Source of the DNA: Halorientalis persicus
GTDB lineage: Archaea > Halobacteriota > Halobacteria > Halobacteriales > Haloarculaceae
Assembly (NCBI RefSeq): GCF_900110215.1
Contig: NZ_FOCX01000001.1
Coordinates: 268,892 to 332,891, forward strand
Length of the DNA stretch: 64,000 bases
Direction of reading: 5' to 3'
This document shows positions 34,332 through 42,608 of the stretch, piece after piece (within the stretch, counting starts at the first letter, position 1; each line of letters opens with the position of its first letter). The notes beneath the pieces are model-generated. The model did not search any database. It was given only the letters and a program-made list of their open reading frames with translations, and was not told the origin of the DNA. A program made the position numbers and the translations under genes.

Positions 34332-35498
34332 ATGGCGTCCCGGCGCGTGTTGCTCGGTACTCGTGTGACGGTGGTCCTCGTGACGCTCGTCGCGATCCTC
34401 TCGTTCGCCACGGGTGTCATCAACATCGGCGTCACGCAGGTCTCGGGCCCGCTGGCCACGTTGGTCCCCGAAGACGTCGAACGAGCCGCCGGGTTCACGG
34501 GCGCACTCACCGGATTTTTGATGCTCTGGAGTATGTTCGGGCTCCGGCGCGGCCTCCGGGTCGCCTGGTACTCGACCGTCGTCCTGTTGCCCGTGACCGC
34601 GGTTCAGGGACTGGTCCAGTCCAGCGTCGTCTCGACGCCGCTGATCGTGCTCTCACTGGTCTCGCTCCCCTTCGTCTTGGTCAACTACCGCCGATTCGAC
34701 CGGCAGATCAGTCTCTCGACGACGCAACTCGCGGCGACGGCCGCCCTCGTCGGCACGATGGTCTACGGCACGGCCGGCACTTATCGACTCCGCGCGGACT
34801 TCGCGAACGTCGAGACCATCCTCGATGCGGTGTACTACACCATCGTCACCGCCAGCACCGTCGGCTACGGCGACGCGATCCCACAGACACAGCAGGCCCG
34901 GCTCTTCTCGATCTCCGTGTTGATCCTCGGCGTGGCGAGTTTCACGCTCGCGTTGGGGTCGCTACTCGGCCCGGCCATCGAGGCGCGGTTCGCGCAGGCA
35001 CTCGGTACCATGACAGAACGACAACTCGAACTGCTCGAGGACCACGTGATCGTCCTCGGCTACGGCGATCTGACGGAACCGATCATCGACGAACTCGACG
35101 GCCTGGCCCCCTTCGTCGTCATCACACCGGACCAGGACGCGGCGTCGAAGCTCAACGCCCGCGACATCGCGGTGTTGTCGGCCGACCCCAGCGACGAGGA
35201 ACCGCTCCACCGCGCGAGCATCGAGGACGCCCGGGCGGTCGTCGCGGCGACCAACAACGACGCCAACGACGCGCTGGCGATCCTCACCGCGAAGTCGCTC
35301 AACGCCGACATCCGTGTCGTTGCCGGGGCGACCGACCGCGAGAACATCGAGAAACTCAGGCGCGCGGGCGCGGACACGGTCATCAGTCCCGCGGTCATCG
35401 GCGGCCACCTGCTGGTGGAGTCGGCACTGGGCGACGAGAACGTCGAGTCGCTGGCCGACCAGTTGCTCGATACGTCCGGCGGCGGGACGGGCGATTGA
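34332..35498 (+). CDS. K+ channel with cytoplasmic RCK (TrkA-N) domain
   Basis: 388 residues from the ATG at 34332. Hydrophobic helices near 15-37, 55-70, 80-97 and 105-118 precede the pore module: helix 132-150, pore loop with selectivity filter TVGYGD at 176-181, and inner helix 192-213. The RCK domain starts HVIVLGYGDLTEPIIDEL (about 238), a Rossmann nucleotide-binding fold, with NNDANDALAILTAKSLN and a C-terminal VISPAVIGGHLLVESAL helix typical of VIC/KefC-like channels. It conducts K+ under ligand control; haloarchaea hold molar internal K+. Confidence 0.92.
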   Translation: MASRRVLLGTRVTVVLVTLVAILSFATGVINIGVTQVSGPLATLVPEDVERAAGFTGALTGFLMLWSMFGLRRGLRVAWYSTVVLLPVTAVQGLVQSSVVSTPLIVLSLVSLPFVLVNYRRFDRQISLSTTQLAATAALVGTMVYGTAGTYRLRADFANVETILDAVYYTIVTASTVGYGDAIPQTQQARLFSISVLILGVASFTLALGSLLGPAIEARFAQALGTMTERQLELLEDHVIVLGYGDLTEPIIDELDGLAPFVVITPDQDAASKLNARDIAVLSADPSDEEPLHRASIEDARAVVAATNNDANDALAILTAKSLNADIRVVAGATDRENIEKLRRAGADTVISPAVIGGHLLVESALGDENVESLADQLLDTSGGGTGD

Positions 35499-35511
35499 TA
35501 CTGCCGGACAG

Positions 35512-37062
35512 TCAGCGGTTGCGGTCGACGATGGCCACGTCACAGTCCAGATCGCGGATGCGCTCGAAGGTAGGCGGCGAGACCAGCCGCGAGGCGCGGC
35601 TCCGGTCCATGCTCGCGCCCATGAACACCAGATCGTAGTTCGTCGCGTTTTGGGTCAGGAAGTCCTCGATAGCGGCCCGCGAGACGCGTGTTTCGAGCGA
35701 ACCCTCGAAGGGCGCGACCAGATCCGAGAGCATATTCTCGGCGCGGCGGCGGTTGCCGTCACCCTGCAGGCAGTGAGCGACGCCGACGTGCCCGGTCCGG
35801 CCGGTCAACCGGAGCGCGAAGTCGATCATCGCGTGGGCCACGTCCCCGGCCCGCCGGACCGGGACGAGGACGCGGTGCCAGCGCGTCCGTCCCGCACAGG
35901 AACGGTGGACGAGGACGTCCACGTCGCCCCGGAAGAGGAGTCGCACGAACGGCGAGAGACTGCCGTGGCGCTGTTCGTACGGCGTCGCGATCAGGTCGCA
36001 GTTGGCCTCGTGTGCGGTCGAGAGGACCGTCGACGCGGGCGTTCCGCCGGCCGTGGTGACGACGACCTCACAGGGGACACCCACTTTCGTCTCGATCTGG
36101 GCGGCCTGTTCCTCCAGCCGATTGACCGCGGTCGAGGCGGCGCGGCGCTCGGCCATCTCGTCGAGTGCTGCCGCGTCGAGTTCGTCCTCCGCACCCGATT
36201 CCGGGGCGCTCGCGTCACCCCCGTCCGTTCTCGCGCCGGCCGTCCGGTCGAGCAGTTCCCGCTCGGCCGCGGCCACCTGTTCGTCGTCGACGACGTCCAG
36301 CAGGACGACTTTCCCGGCCTCGTGGGCGGCGGCGAGTTTCGCGGCCAGCATCGCCGTCGCCTCGGCGTCGTCGGTCCGCATCGGCACCAGCACGTGGTCG
36401 TCGCCCTTCGTCGACTGGTAGAGATAGCGAGCTCGCTCCTCGAAGAAGGTCTCGCGCCACAGCAGGAAGACGCCGGCGACCAGCGTCGAGGAGATCAGGA
36501 CGCTCCCGACGTAGGCCAGGCGCGGCGTGAGCGTCACCGACAGACCCGCCACCACGTCGAGCGTGATCGAGTTCGCGCTGCTGACGTCGATGACGTGGAC
36601 CAGCAGGGCACTGGAGTAGGCGGAGGCTTCCTCGACGGTGAGCAACCAGGTCACCAGCCCCGTGAGAAAGACCGAGAACGCCGCCGCCCCGGGGTCGACG
36701 GCCGTCCGGCCGGGGGGCGCCCAGAGCGCGGTCGCGATTCCGTACGCGACCCAGCCACAGAGCGCGCCGACGGTCAGCCCGCCGACGAACCGCGTCGGCG
36801 AGGCGTACTCGCTATCGGGCCGGGCAAAGAGTGTGTACGTCCCCGAGGCCAGGGGCGGAAAGAGCAGGAACGGCAGGACGGAGACGGCGTTCGAGAGCCA
36901 GGTCACGGCGGCGATCAACAGTGGCACGAACACGAGCACCGAGAGGTGGACGAGATTCCGCGTGTTCTCGAGCCAGCGACGGATCGTCCACAGTTCGCGG
37001 CGCTCGAACCGGCGTACCCGCGCCCGCGCCGAGACGAGTCGCTCGCGCACCCGGTCGCGCAT
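35512..37062 (-). CDS. HPP membrane domain fused to tandem universal-stress domains
   Basis: 516 residues. The N-terminal 215 residues are an HPP-type four to five helix membrane domain (LPFLLFPPLASGTYTLFARP contains the conserved PPxxA-like turn). Two UspA-type Rossmann domains follow (about 225-370 and 375-516), the first split by an acidic insert of about 60 residues (GGDASAPESGAEDELDA). The second keeps VLVPVRRAGD and the GASMDRSR ATP-loop-like segment. It may sense nucleotide or stress and act on the neighbouring ion channels, but that is inferred from context only. Convergent with the K+ channel gene. Confidence 0.85.
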   Translation of the reverse strand: MRDRVRERLVSARARVRRFERRELWTIRRWLENTRNLVHLSVLVFVPLLIAAVTWLSNAVSVLPFLLFPPLASGTYTLFARPDSEYASPTRFVGGLTVGALCGWVAYGIATALWAPPGRTAVDPGAAAFSVFLTGLVTWLLTVEEASAYSSALLVHVIDVSSANSITLDVVAGLSVTLTPRLAYVGSVLISSTLVAGVFLLWRETFFEERARYLYQSTKGDDHVLVPMRTDDAEATAMLAAKLAAAHEAGKVVLLDVVDDEQVAAAERELLDRTAGARTDGGDASAPESGAEDELDAAALDEMAERRAASTAVNRLEEQAAQIETKVGVPCEVVVTTAGGTPASTVLSTAHEANCDLIATPYEQRHGSLSPFVRLLFRGDVDVLVHRSCAGRTRWHRVLVPVRRAGDVAHAMIDFALRLTGRTGHVGVAHCLQGDGNRRRAENMLSDLVAPFEGSLETRVSRAAIEDFLTQNATNYDLVFMGASMDRSRASRLVSPPTFERIRDLDCDVAIVDRNR

Positions 37063-37127
37063 ACCGGTGTTTCAGGAGCCGACTACTTCAACTGCGCGCC
37101 GCTGTCGGACGCCAAGACGCCCCGAAC

Positions 37128-37853
37128 TCAGACGGTCGTCGCGGCGTCCAGTGCGATCCCGATGGCCCGTTCGACGTTGTTCTTCGCCTTCGCGGGGAGC
37201 TCGTCGGCCTCGGTCTCGCCTTTCTGGGTCCCCTCGACCAGATTCCCGTCGACGGTACAGATCGCGCCGGCGGCCATGCCCTTCCGGCGGGCCAGCGAGA
37301 AGATCGCCGCGGCCTCCATCTCGACGGCCAGCAGGCCCGCATCCTCCCACGCGTCGACGTACTCGTCGGTCTCGGCGTAGAACGCGTCGTCCGTGGCGAC
37401 CGGTCCGACGTGAACGTCCTCGCCGTTGGCTTCCGCGCCGTCGACCAGCGCCGAGAGGACGCCGTAGTCGGGGACTGCAGGCACGGTGTCGGCCTCGTAG
37501 CGGCCGGTCGTCCCCTCGTCTTTGGCCGCGCCCGTCGCGACGACCATGTCCCCGATCTCGATGCCGGACTGGAGCGCGCCGGTGGTACCGACCCGGATCA
37601 CGGTCTCGACGCCGACGGCGTGGAGTTCCTCGACGGCGATGGCGGCCGACGGACAGCCGATCCCGGTCGAGCAGATCGTGAGATCGCGACCCTCGTAGGT
37701 GGCGTTGACGAGTTTGTACTCACGGTTCTGTGCGACTGTCGTCGCTTCGTCACAGGCGTCGGCGATGCGGTCGACGCGACCGGGGTCACCCGGCAGGAGT
37801 GCGACGTCCGCCAGATCGCCCGGTTCGACCAGCAGGTGTGGCTGTTTGGCCAT
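37128..37853 (-). CDS. udp: Uridine phosphorylase family nucleoside phosphorylase
   Basis: 241 residues, the normal length for PNP/UDP family hexameric phosphorylases. Motifs: LLPGDPGRVDRIADACD (phosphate-binding Arg region), ICSTGIGCPSAAIAVEEL, RVGTTGALQ and the base-recognition part LLAVEMEAAAIFSLARRKGM. Splits uridine and related nucleosides to ribose-1-phosphate and base. It fits with deoC 2 kb downstream as nucleoside salvage. Confidence 0.93.
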   Translation of the reverse strand: MAKQPHLLVEPGDLADVALLPGDPGRVDRIADACDEATTVAQNREYKLVNATYEGRDLTICSTGIGCPSAAIAVEELHAVGVETVIRVGTTGALQSGIEIGDMVVATGAAKDEGTTGRYEADTVPAVPDYGVLSALVDGAEANGEDVHVGPVATDDAFYAETDEYVDAWEDAGLLAVEMEAAAIFSLARRKGMAAGAICTVDGNLVEGTQKGETEADELPAKAKNNVERAIGIALDAATTV

Positions 37854-37898
37854 ACACGCCGTTCAGCCAGCGGCTACAAAACGGCCGGGGATCGGGGC

Positions 37899-38597
37899 TC
37901 AGGACTTCGAATCGTCCCGGCCCAACAGACGGCCGATCGGCCCCATGAACTGCGCGAGCGAGAGGTCCGTCGACTCGAAGAACTTCTTGGCCCGGTAGGC
38001 ACCCCGGGCGGGAAAGCCGATCAGGAAGAAAACGAGCGCCGTCAGCGACAGGGAGATCATCGACACCGGAAGCAAGGACTGGGGCTGGACGATCCCCTCG
38101 ATGACGACGAGGCCGAACAGGAAGATGCCCGCCAGAATCGAGTGCCGGCCGAGACTGCCGATGAACGCCCAGCGGGGACTCTCGGTCTCCAGCGGGTCCG
38201 CAGTCTCGTCGGATTCCGCCGTCGGAGTCGCCGGCACCGGGTCCGGTGACTGCGCGGCGGTTTCGGGCCCGCCAGACGATAGCGCCGGTTCCGGTTCCGC
38301 CGTCACGTCCGGTTCGGGTTCGTCCGCTTCGGGCGCGGCGCGCCACCACACACGGCCGACCCCCACGTCCTTCGAGTCCAGTTCGTCCCGGTCCACGAGG
38401 TCCTCCAGTCGGTTGAGCGTCGCGCGCTTCCCGATCGGAAGGTCCTCCGCGACCTCCGAGGTGGTCAGAACGGGATCGTCCGACCCCTCGAAGACGCCCA
38501 GAATGTTCTCGTCCCGGGCCTTCTGGGCGGGTGCCCGCGGATACTCCTCGGAACCGGAGCCTGAGGGCATGGGAACCCATATTTCAGCCATGCGCAT
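37899..38597 (-). CDS. Winged-helix regulator with C-terminal membrane helices
   Basis: 232 residues from the ATG at 38597; an ATG two codons later (38591) is equally possible. The N-terminal half is a winged HTH (VLTTSEVAEDLPIGKRATLNRLEDLVDRDELDSK, split across helices, ending GRVWWRA). An acidic linker of about 55 residues leads to two hydrophobic helices (HSILAGIFLFGLVVIEGIVQ and SMISLSLTALVFFLIGFPA). This makes it a membrane-tethered DNA-binding protein, a layout common in haloarchaea. Palindromes at 38640-38665 lie just upstream of its start and may be its operators. Confidence 0.82.
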   Translation of the reverse strand: MRMAEIWVPMPSGSGSEEYPRAPAQKARDENILGVFEGSDDPVLTTSEVAEDLPIGKRATLNRLEDLVDRDELDSKDVGVGRVWWRAAPEADEPEPDVTAEPEPALSSGGPETAAQSPDPVPATPTAESDETADPLETESPRWAFIGSLGRHSILAGIFLFGLVVIEGIVQPQSLLPVSMISLSLTALVFFLIGFPARGAYRAKKFFESTDLSLAQFMGPIGRLLGRDDSKS

Positions 38598-38639
38598 TAA
38601 TCTTGGGGAGTCGAGATGGCTGCTTCAGGAGCCGTTAAT

Positions 38640-38665
38640 CCGAATTTCGGCCTTACGAAGTAAGG
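38640..38665. promoter_or_regulatory. Two adjacent palindromes upstream of the HTH-membrane gene
   Basis: CCGAATTTCGG (38640-38650) is immediately followed by CCTTACGAAGTAAGG (38651-38665, perfect 6-bp arms around GAA). They lie between the HTH-membrane gene (minus) and a TATA-like CTTTATG at 38681 (plus), where an autoregulatory operator would be expected. Confidence 0.5.
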
Positions 38666-38709
38666 TTCACGAGCAGTAACCTTTATGCTCTCGGGAGAAC
38701 ATGGGTGTG

Positions 38710-38805
38710 ATGAGGGCGCGGGGGAAGTGGGAGCACGCCACTCCAAGCCAACACCACGCGTCCGAAACCATACCGGACGGACCACACCCAACACCACGGG
38801 GTTGA
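38710..38805 (+). CDS. Candidate small protein (31 residues)
   Basis: Open frame MRARGKWEHATPSQHHASET and 11 more residues, ending at TGA 38803-38805; an in-frame ATG three codons earlier (38701) would give 34. A TATA-like ACCTTTATGC is centred 26 nt before 38710, the leaderless spacing. Otherwise the 263-bp gap has no gene. No family recognised; Trp/His/Pro-rich and basic, unlike the acidic proteome. Weak evidence only. Confidence 0.3.
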   Translation: MRARGKWEHATPSQHHASETIPDGPHPTPRG

Positions 38806-38860
38806 CCGGTACCGACCCTCACTCTCGTTCCCTTTCGGAAACCGAACCGATCAGCGCCGC

Positions 38861-39685
38861 TTACAGCAGTCCAGCGGCACTGAACAGCAGCAGGTTGTGC
38901 ATTCCCGGCCCGAGTCCGACAGCCGCCACCAGGCCGAGGGTCGCGTTGCCCTGTGCGGGATCTTCCTCCACGAAGTCGGCGAACAGTATCAGAACGGCGG
39001 CCGCGATCAGGAGCTTCACGAGGACGAACAGCCACCCTTTACCGATGGTCGGGGCCGTCGGCAGGGAGCCGGCGAGTTCCATGATCGCCGCCGGGATCGG
39101 GCTCCGTTCGCCGCTCCCGATCAGGTCGACACCGATGGCCGTCGACACGCCATCCAGCGCGTGTCCGAACACGACGACCGCACCGAGTGTCCCGGTCCGT
39201 GCAGTGACGGTCGGTCGGACCCGATCGAGGATCGCGTACGTCACCACCGCGACGACCAGTGACGCGAGCAGCGCCACGACTGGCAGCACGGGCGCGAACG
39301 TCCCTCGAGACGTGGCCGTCCACACGACCAGCGCGGCACCGGCCAGGGTCGCTACGCCACCGGTCACAGCGAGCGTGGGCGGGACCGTTCGATCCGCGAG
39401 GATCAGCCCTGCCCAGATCGCCCCGGCGACGAGGAACGTCGTGACGTACACTGCCGGGGCCGAAAAGAGCGGAGCGACGGCATCGGGGACCGCCGCGAGT
39501 TGATAGAGGACGTGCAACGCCGCGCCGGCCGCCATCCAGGGCGTGAACGCGACGACCAATCGTTGTGTGACCGGCGGTCGACGGGCGAAAAGCACCGCGC
39601 CGACGGCGATACCGGCAACCGCCAATCCGAGCAGATACGGCACCCCGGGGACGACCAGCCCCTCGGGCAGTATCTGGAGGAACAT
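38861..39685 (-). CDS. DUF63-like integral membrane protein
   Basis: 274 residues from the ATG at 39685 ([20 protein letters not shown]). Seven or eight hydrophobic helices fill almost the whole length. Conserved-looking motifs are [17 protein letters not shown] near residue 50, [18 protein letters not shown] near 170 and [10 protein letters not shown] at the end, with helix-buried His, Asp and Arg residues typical of the archaeal DUF63 family. Function unknown. Divergent from deoC with 79 bp between starts. Confidence 0.82.
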   Translation of the reverse strand: MFLQILPEGLVVPGVPYLLGLAVAGIAVGAVLFARRPPVTQRLVVAFTPWMAAGAALHVLYQLAAVPDAVAPLFSAPAVYVTTFLVAGAIWAGLILADRTVPPTLAVTGGVATLAGAALVVWTATSRGTFAPVLPVVALLASLVVAVVTYAILDRVRPTVTARTGTLGAVVVFGHALDGVSTAIGVDLIGSGERSPIPAAIMELAGSLPTAPTIGKGWLFVLVKLLIAAAVLILFADFVEEDPAQGNATLGLVAAVGLGPGMHNLLLFSAAGLL

Positions 39686-39734
39686 GGCGGAGGGGGTTGC
39701 GCGGCGGCCGAAAGCCTTCCGGTCGGCCACGTCG

Positions 39735-39743
39735 ATTTTTATC
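39735..39743 (+). promoter_or_regulatory. TATA element of deoC
   Basis: ATTTTTATC is centred 26 nt before the ATG at 39765, indicating a leaderless transcript. Confidence 0.65.
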
Positions 39744-39764
39744 TCGGGGGCCGCTATCGGAGGC

Positions 39765-40403
39765 ATGGACGTTCCCGGGCGGATCGACCACACGGTACTG
39801 GGACCGGCGACGACGGGCGACGACGTGCTGGCCGTCCTCGACGAAGCCATCGAGTACGGCACGAACGCCTGTATCCCACCGTGTTACGTCGACATGGCGT
39901 CGAGCTACGCACCCGAGACGACGGTCGCGACCGTGATCGGTTTCCCGCACGGACAGCACACGCCAGCCACGAAAGCCGAGGAAGCCGAACTGGCCTGGGA
40001 GACGGGCGCGGACGAACTCGACCTCGTCGCCAACGCCGGCCGCCTGCTCGGCGGCGAGGACGACGAGTACCGGGACGAGATCGCCGAAGTCGTCGCCGCG
40101 ACACCACTGCCGGTGAAAGTCATCGTCCAAGCGCCGCTGTTGTCCGACGCGGAGATCGAACGAGCGGGCGACCTCGCCGCCGCGGCCGACGCCGATATGC
40201 TCAAGACCGCCACTGGGTTCGGCGATGGCGGCGCGACGGTCGCGGACGTGGAACTGCTGTCAGAGTCCCTCCCGGTGAAAGCCAGCGGTGGGATCGGGAG
40301 CTGGGAGCGTGCGGCAGCGATGTTCGAAGCGGGGGCGGAACGGATCGGGGCCAGCAGTGGCCCCACCATCGTCGAGGAGTGGCAGGCAGCGACCACCGAC
40401 TGA
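39765..40403 (+). CDS. deoC: Deoxyribose-phosphate aldolase
   Basis: 212 residues. Cleaves 2-deoxyribose-5-phosphate to acetaldehyde and glyceraldehyde-3-phosphate. The Schiff-base lysine lies in [17 protein letters not shown] (about residue 147) and the second active-site lysine in [13 protein letters not shown] (about 170); DHTVLGP and [18 protein letters not shown] match the family. Full archaeal length. Works with nucleoside phosphorylases in nucleoside degradation; the udp-like gene is 2 kb away. Confidence 0.96.
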   Translation: MDVPGRIDHTVLGPATTGDDVLAVLDEAIEYGTNACIPPCYVDMASSYAPETTVATVIGFPHGQHTPATKAEEAELAWETGADELDLVANAGRLLGGEDDEYRDEIAEVVAATPLPVKVIVQAPLLSDAEIERAGDLAAAADADMLKTATGFGDGGATVADVELLSESLPVKASGGIGSWERAAAMFEAGAERIGASSGPTIVEEWQAATTD

Positions 40404-40418
40404 GGCGTCGGGCGTTGG

Positions 40419-41132
40419 TCAGTCCCCGCGGCGGGCACGGACCCACGACGGGAGGGGGTCGGTCTGGGGACGCGCGACGCCGTGGATGGTGACCTGCTCA
40501 CCCTCGTAGTCCGCGGTCACGTCGAGAGTGCGTACCGTGTCGGTCGCGGGATCGACGAGTACGTACCCCGTCGCGTTCGCGCGGTGTGCCGGGACGACCC
40601 CCGCCGTCGTCCCGACCACGTCGTACCGGCGGTACCGCTCGCCATCGCGGGTGACGGGCCCGTCAGCTGCCAGAACCACCCTATCCGTGACGGTAGCGAT
40701 GACCGCGACGACGCCGTCTCCGGCCGACACCCCACCTTCGAAGTAGATCGTGTCTCCTTCGACAGTTGCGTTCGCACGATCGATCGACGGAACGTCGGCC
40801 GCCGTCGGGTACGTCTGTCGGCCGAAGGTCTCACCGTCTACAGTGACGGTCTCGACCAGGGTGTAGGGCGCCGCGTCCACACCGGGCCGGTACCGCTCGA
40901 TCCGGGTTCCGTTGCGCTCGGAGCGGTAGTACGTGAGCGTGCTGCCGCCGGCTGTCTCGACTGTGACCTCGACGGTATAGTTTCGGGTGGTGTTGTCGAC
41001 AGTCTCGAACGCCGTCAGGGTCGTCCCGCCGACACCGAGGCCCGCCGCTGGATGGTCGAACGCGGCTGTGAGACCCATAGCCGCGGCACCAATCACCAGG
41101 CCGGCGATCAGAAGGTATCCGACACGGCGCAT
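40419..41132 (-). CDS. Secreted or membrane-anchored haloarchaeal protein
   Basis: 237 residues. An N-terminal hydrophobic helix (GYLLIAGLVIGAAAMGLTAAF, residues 5-25) acts as signal or anchor; no lipobox Cys. The rest is a beta-rich extracellular domain (NYTVEVTVETAGGSTLTYYR, RYRRYDVVGTTAGVVPAHR, then a Val/Thr strand run) that resembles the substrate-free outer-membrane-lipoprotein-like folds of haloarchaeal surface proteins. Family not recognised. The TnpB element ends about 37 bp upstream of its start codon. Confidence 0.65.
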   Translation of the reverse strand: MRRVGYLLIAGLVIGAAAMGLTAAFDHPAAGLGVGGTTLTAFETVDNTTRNYTVEVTVETAGGSTLTYYRSERNGTRIERYRPGVDAAPYTLVETVTVDGETFGRQTYPTAADVPSIDRANATVEGDTIYFEGGVSAGDGVVAVIATVTDRVVLAADGPVTRDGERYRRYDVVGTTAGVVPAHRANATGYVLVDPATDTVRTLDVTADYEGEQVTIHGVARPQTDPLPSWVRARRGD

Positions 41133-41168
41133 CGTTCCGGCCGTGTATCGGCGAGCGATTGAATGTTA

Positions 41169-41190
41169 CCCCGCGCACGGTGGCGCGGGG
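41169..41190. repeat. Right-end hairpin of the TnpB element
   Basis: CCCCGCGC / loop ACGGTG / GCGCGGGG, perfect 8-bp stem. In IS605-group elements this end also forms the 3' part of the omega (reRNA) guide; the flanking chromosome after it would supply the guide. A second stem, CCTGC with GCAGG (41193-41216), lies between it and the tnpB stop. Confidence 0.85.
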
Positions 41191-41200
41191 AATCCTGCTC

Positions 41201-42442
41201 TCACGAGGGCAGGCTTCCTGTTTCGATGACGTGACGTGCAGACACAGACTCAAACTGAATCGTGTCCGTAGCGGCCACAGTCTCTACAGGCGTGTCTTCG
41301 GGCCATCCCAGCCCTAACTCAGCAAAGCCGCGTTGGATGATGTTCATCGCTGCGTTCGCATCTCTGTCCGTCTCGAACCCACAACTCGGACAGGAGTGGT
41401 CCCGAACCCAGATGGGTTTCGTGGTTTCCACACCACATCGGGCGCACTCTTTCGTTGTTCCCGCAGGTTCAACCTGTACGACGTGCGTGCCGTACAGGTC
41501 GGCCTTGTAGTCGAGCAAGTTGATGAACTGTCGCCATGCCGCATCCTGCTTGTTGCGAGCGTTGCCGTCGCCCTGGAGCATCGCCTTTACGTCGAGATCT
41601 TCCACGAACACGGCGTCGTACTCTGTGACGAGCCACGTCGTAAGTTTGTGCTGATAGTCCAGCACTTTGCGGCGAATCCGGCGCTTCACTTTGGCGACTT
41701 TCCGGCGTTGTCTCTCATAGTTGCGACTTCCGTGGTCTTTCCGCGAGAGTCTGCGTTGCTCGCGCCGCAGACGCTCGTAGTCGTCTTCGAGATCGAGCCA
41801 ATCCACGGTTTTGCCATCGCTGGTGTGGACGTAGTTCCGGATACCGAGGTCAATCCCGACGCAATTGCTCGCATCCAGCGAGTCAACGTCGGGCTTTTCG
41901 GGGAGATCGACGTCGTCGGTTTCCAGCCCAAAGGAGGCGAACCACTCACCAGTCGGCTCCTTTTTGAACGTGACTTCTTTGATGGTGGCGTGGTCGGGAA
42001 TCGAGCGGGAGTACCGGATTTTCACCCACCCGATCTTGCTGAAGCGGACGTATGCGTACTTGTCGTGGCCCCTCTTTTCATCGAGGTCGAAGCCAGACTG
42101 GTTGTACGTCACGCTTCGGTACTCGGTGGGTGCTTGCCGTTTGAGGCGACCGACCTTGTGTCCGTTCTCTTTCTTCTTGCGAAGGTTCGAGAGGTTGCGG
42201 TGGAAACGAGCAACGGTGGCTTGGGCGGCTTTTGAGTGCAGTTCGCTGAACACTGGCCACCGTTGTTTCCACTCGGGAAGCTTGTTGTTCTGGTCGTACT
42301 CAGACGGTTTGTCGTCCTCGGGGCTGTTCTCGTAGTCCCAGCGAACGTGGTTGTAGAGTTGGCGATGAACGTCGAGATGGTGTTCCAGCCTGTCCGCTAC
42401 CTCTTGTGTCGGGTAGGCGCAGTAGCGGTGACTGTATTCCAT
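41201..42442 (-). CDS. tnpB: RNA-guided endonuclease TnpB
   Basis: 413 residues from the ATG at 42442 (MEYSHRYCAYPTQEVADRLE); the open frame continues upstream into the left end but is not protein-like. An N-terminal helical OrfB domain is followed by a RuvC nuclease with all three acids: Asp198 (VGIDLGIRNYV), Glu281 (FVEDLDVKAM) and Asp361 (DRDANAAMNI). The zinc finger has C333, C336, C351 and C354. It appears intact and active-site complete. TnpB uses a right-end-derived RNA to cut DNA at the donor site and so keeps the element in place. Confidence 0.95.
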   Translation of the reverse strand: MEYSHRYCAYPTQEVADRLEHHLDVHRQLYNHVRWDYENSPEDDKPSEYDQNNKLPEWKQRWPVFSELHSKAAQATVARFHRNLSNLRKKKENGHKVGRLKRQAPTEYRSVTYNQSGFDLDEKRGHDKYAYVRFSKIGWVKIRYSRSIPDHATIKEVTFKKEPTGEWFASFGLETDDVDLPEKPDVDSLDASNCVGIDLGIRNYVHTSDGKTVDWLDLEDDYERLRREQRRLSRKDHGSRNYERQRRKVAKVKRRIRRKVLDYQHKLTTWLVTEYDAVFVEDLDVKAMLQGDGNARNKQDAAWRQFINLLDYKADLYGTHVVQVEPAGTTKECARCGVETTKPIWVRDHSCPSCGFETDRDANAAMNIIQRGFAELGLGWPEDTPVETVAATDTIQFESVSARHVIETGSLPS

Positions 42443-42505
42443 CGCTGTCTGTTGGTTATCGATGTGTTCACTTAATGGTTTGTACCACGAGTTGTCGGCT
42501 TCATT

Positions 42506-42525
42506 CCCGACCACGGTGGGTCGGG
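42506..42525. repeat. Left-end hairpin of the TnpB element
   Basis: CCCGACC / loop ACGGTG / GGTCGGG, perfect 7-bp stem. It has the same hexaloop as the right-end hairpin, consistent with recognition of both ends by one TnpA. Confidence 0.85.
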
Positions 42526-42608
42526 GTATTCGCCTCGCTGACCAGTATAAATTCACCGGCGCGATCCGTCGCGCTTTTGCTCGGCGAGGACGGAGTCGGG
42601 AGTAGCGA

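Larger units (their letters stand above)
41161..42545 (-). mobile_element. IS200/IS605-group TnpB-only element
   Basis: About 1.4 kb comprising tnpB and its left and right ends. Both ends carry a hairpin with the same hexaloop (see separate entries). No TnpA (Y1) transposase is present, so movement would need TnpA in trans. On the minus strand the right end reads GCGCGGGGTAACATTCAA; precise cleavage sites cannot be set without an empty-site comparison. Boundaries are approximate to about 15 bp. The region is less GC-rich than the flanks. Confidence 0.8.

Noticed and set aside
36200-36250. Acidic insert in the HPP-Usp protein as a possible frameshift
   Set aside because: The frame continues unbroken on both sides and the insert has haloarchaeal acidic composition; it is a linker inside the first Usp domain.
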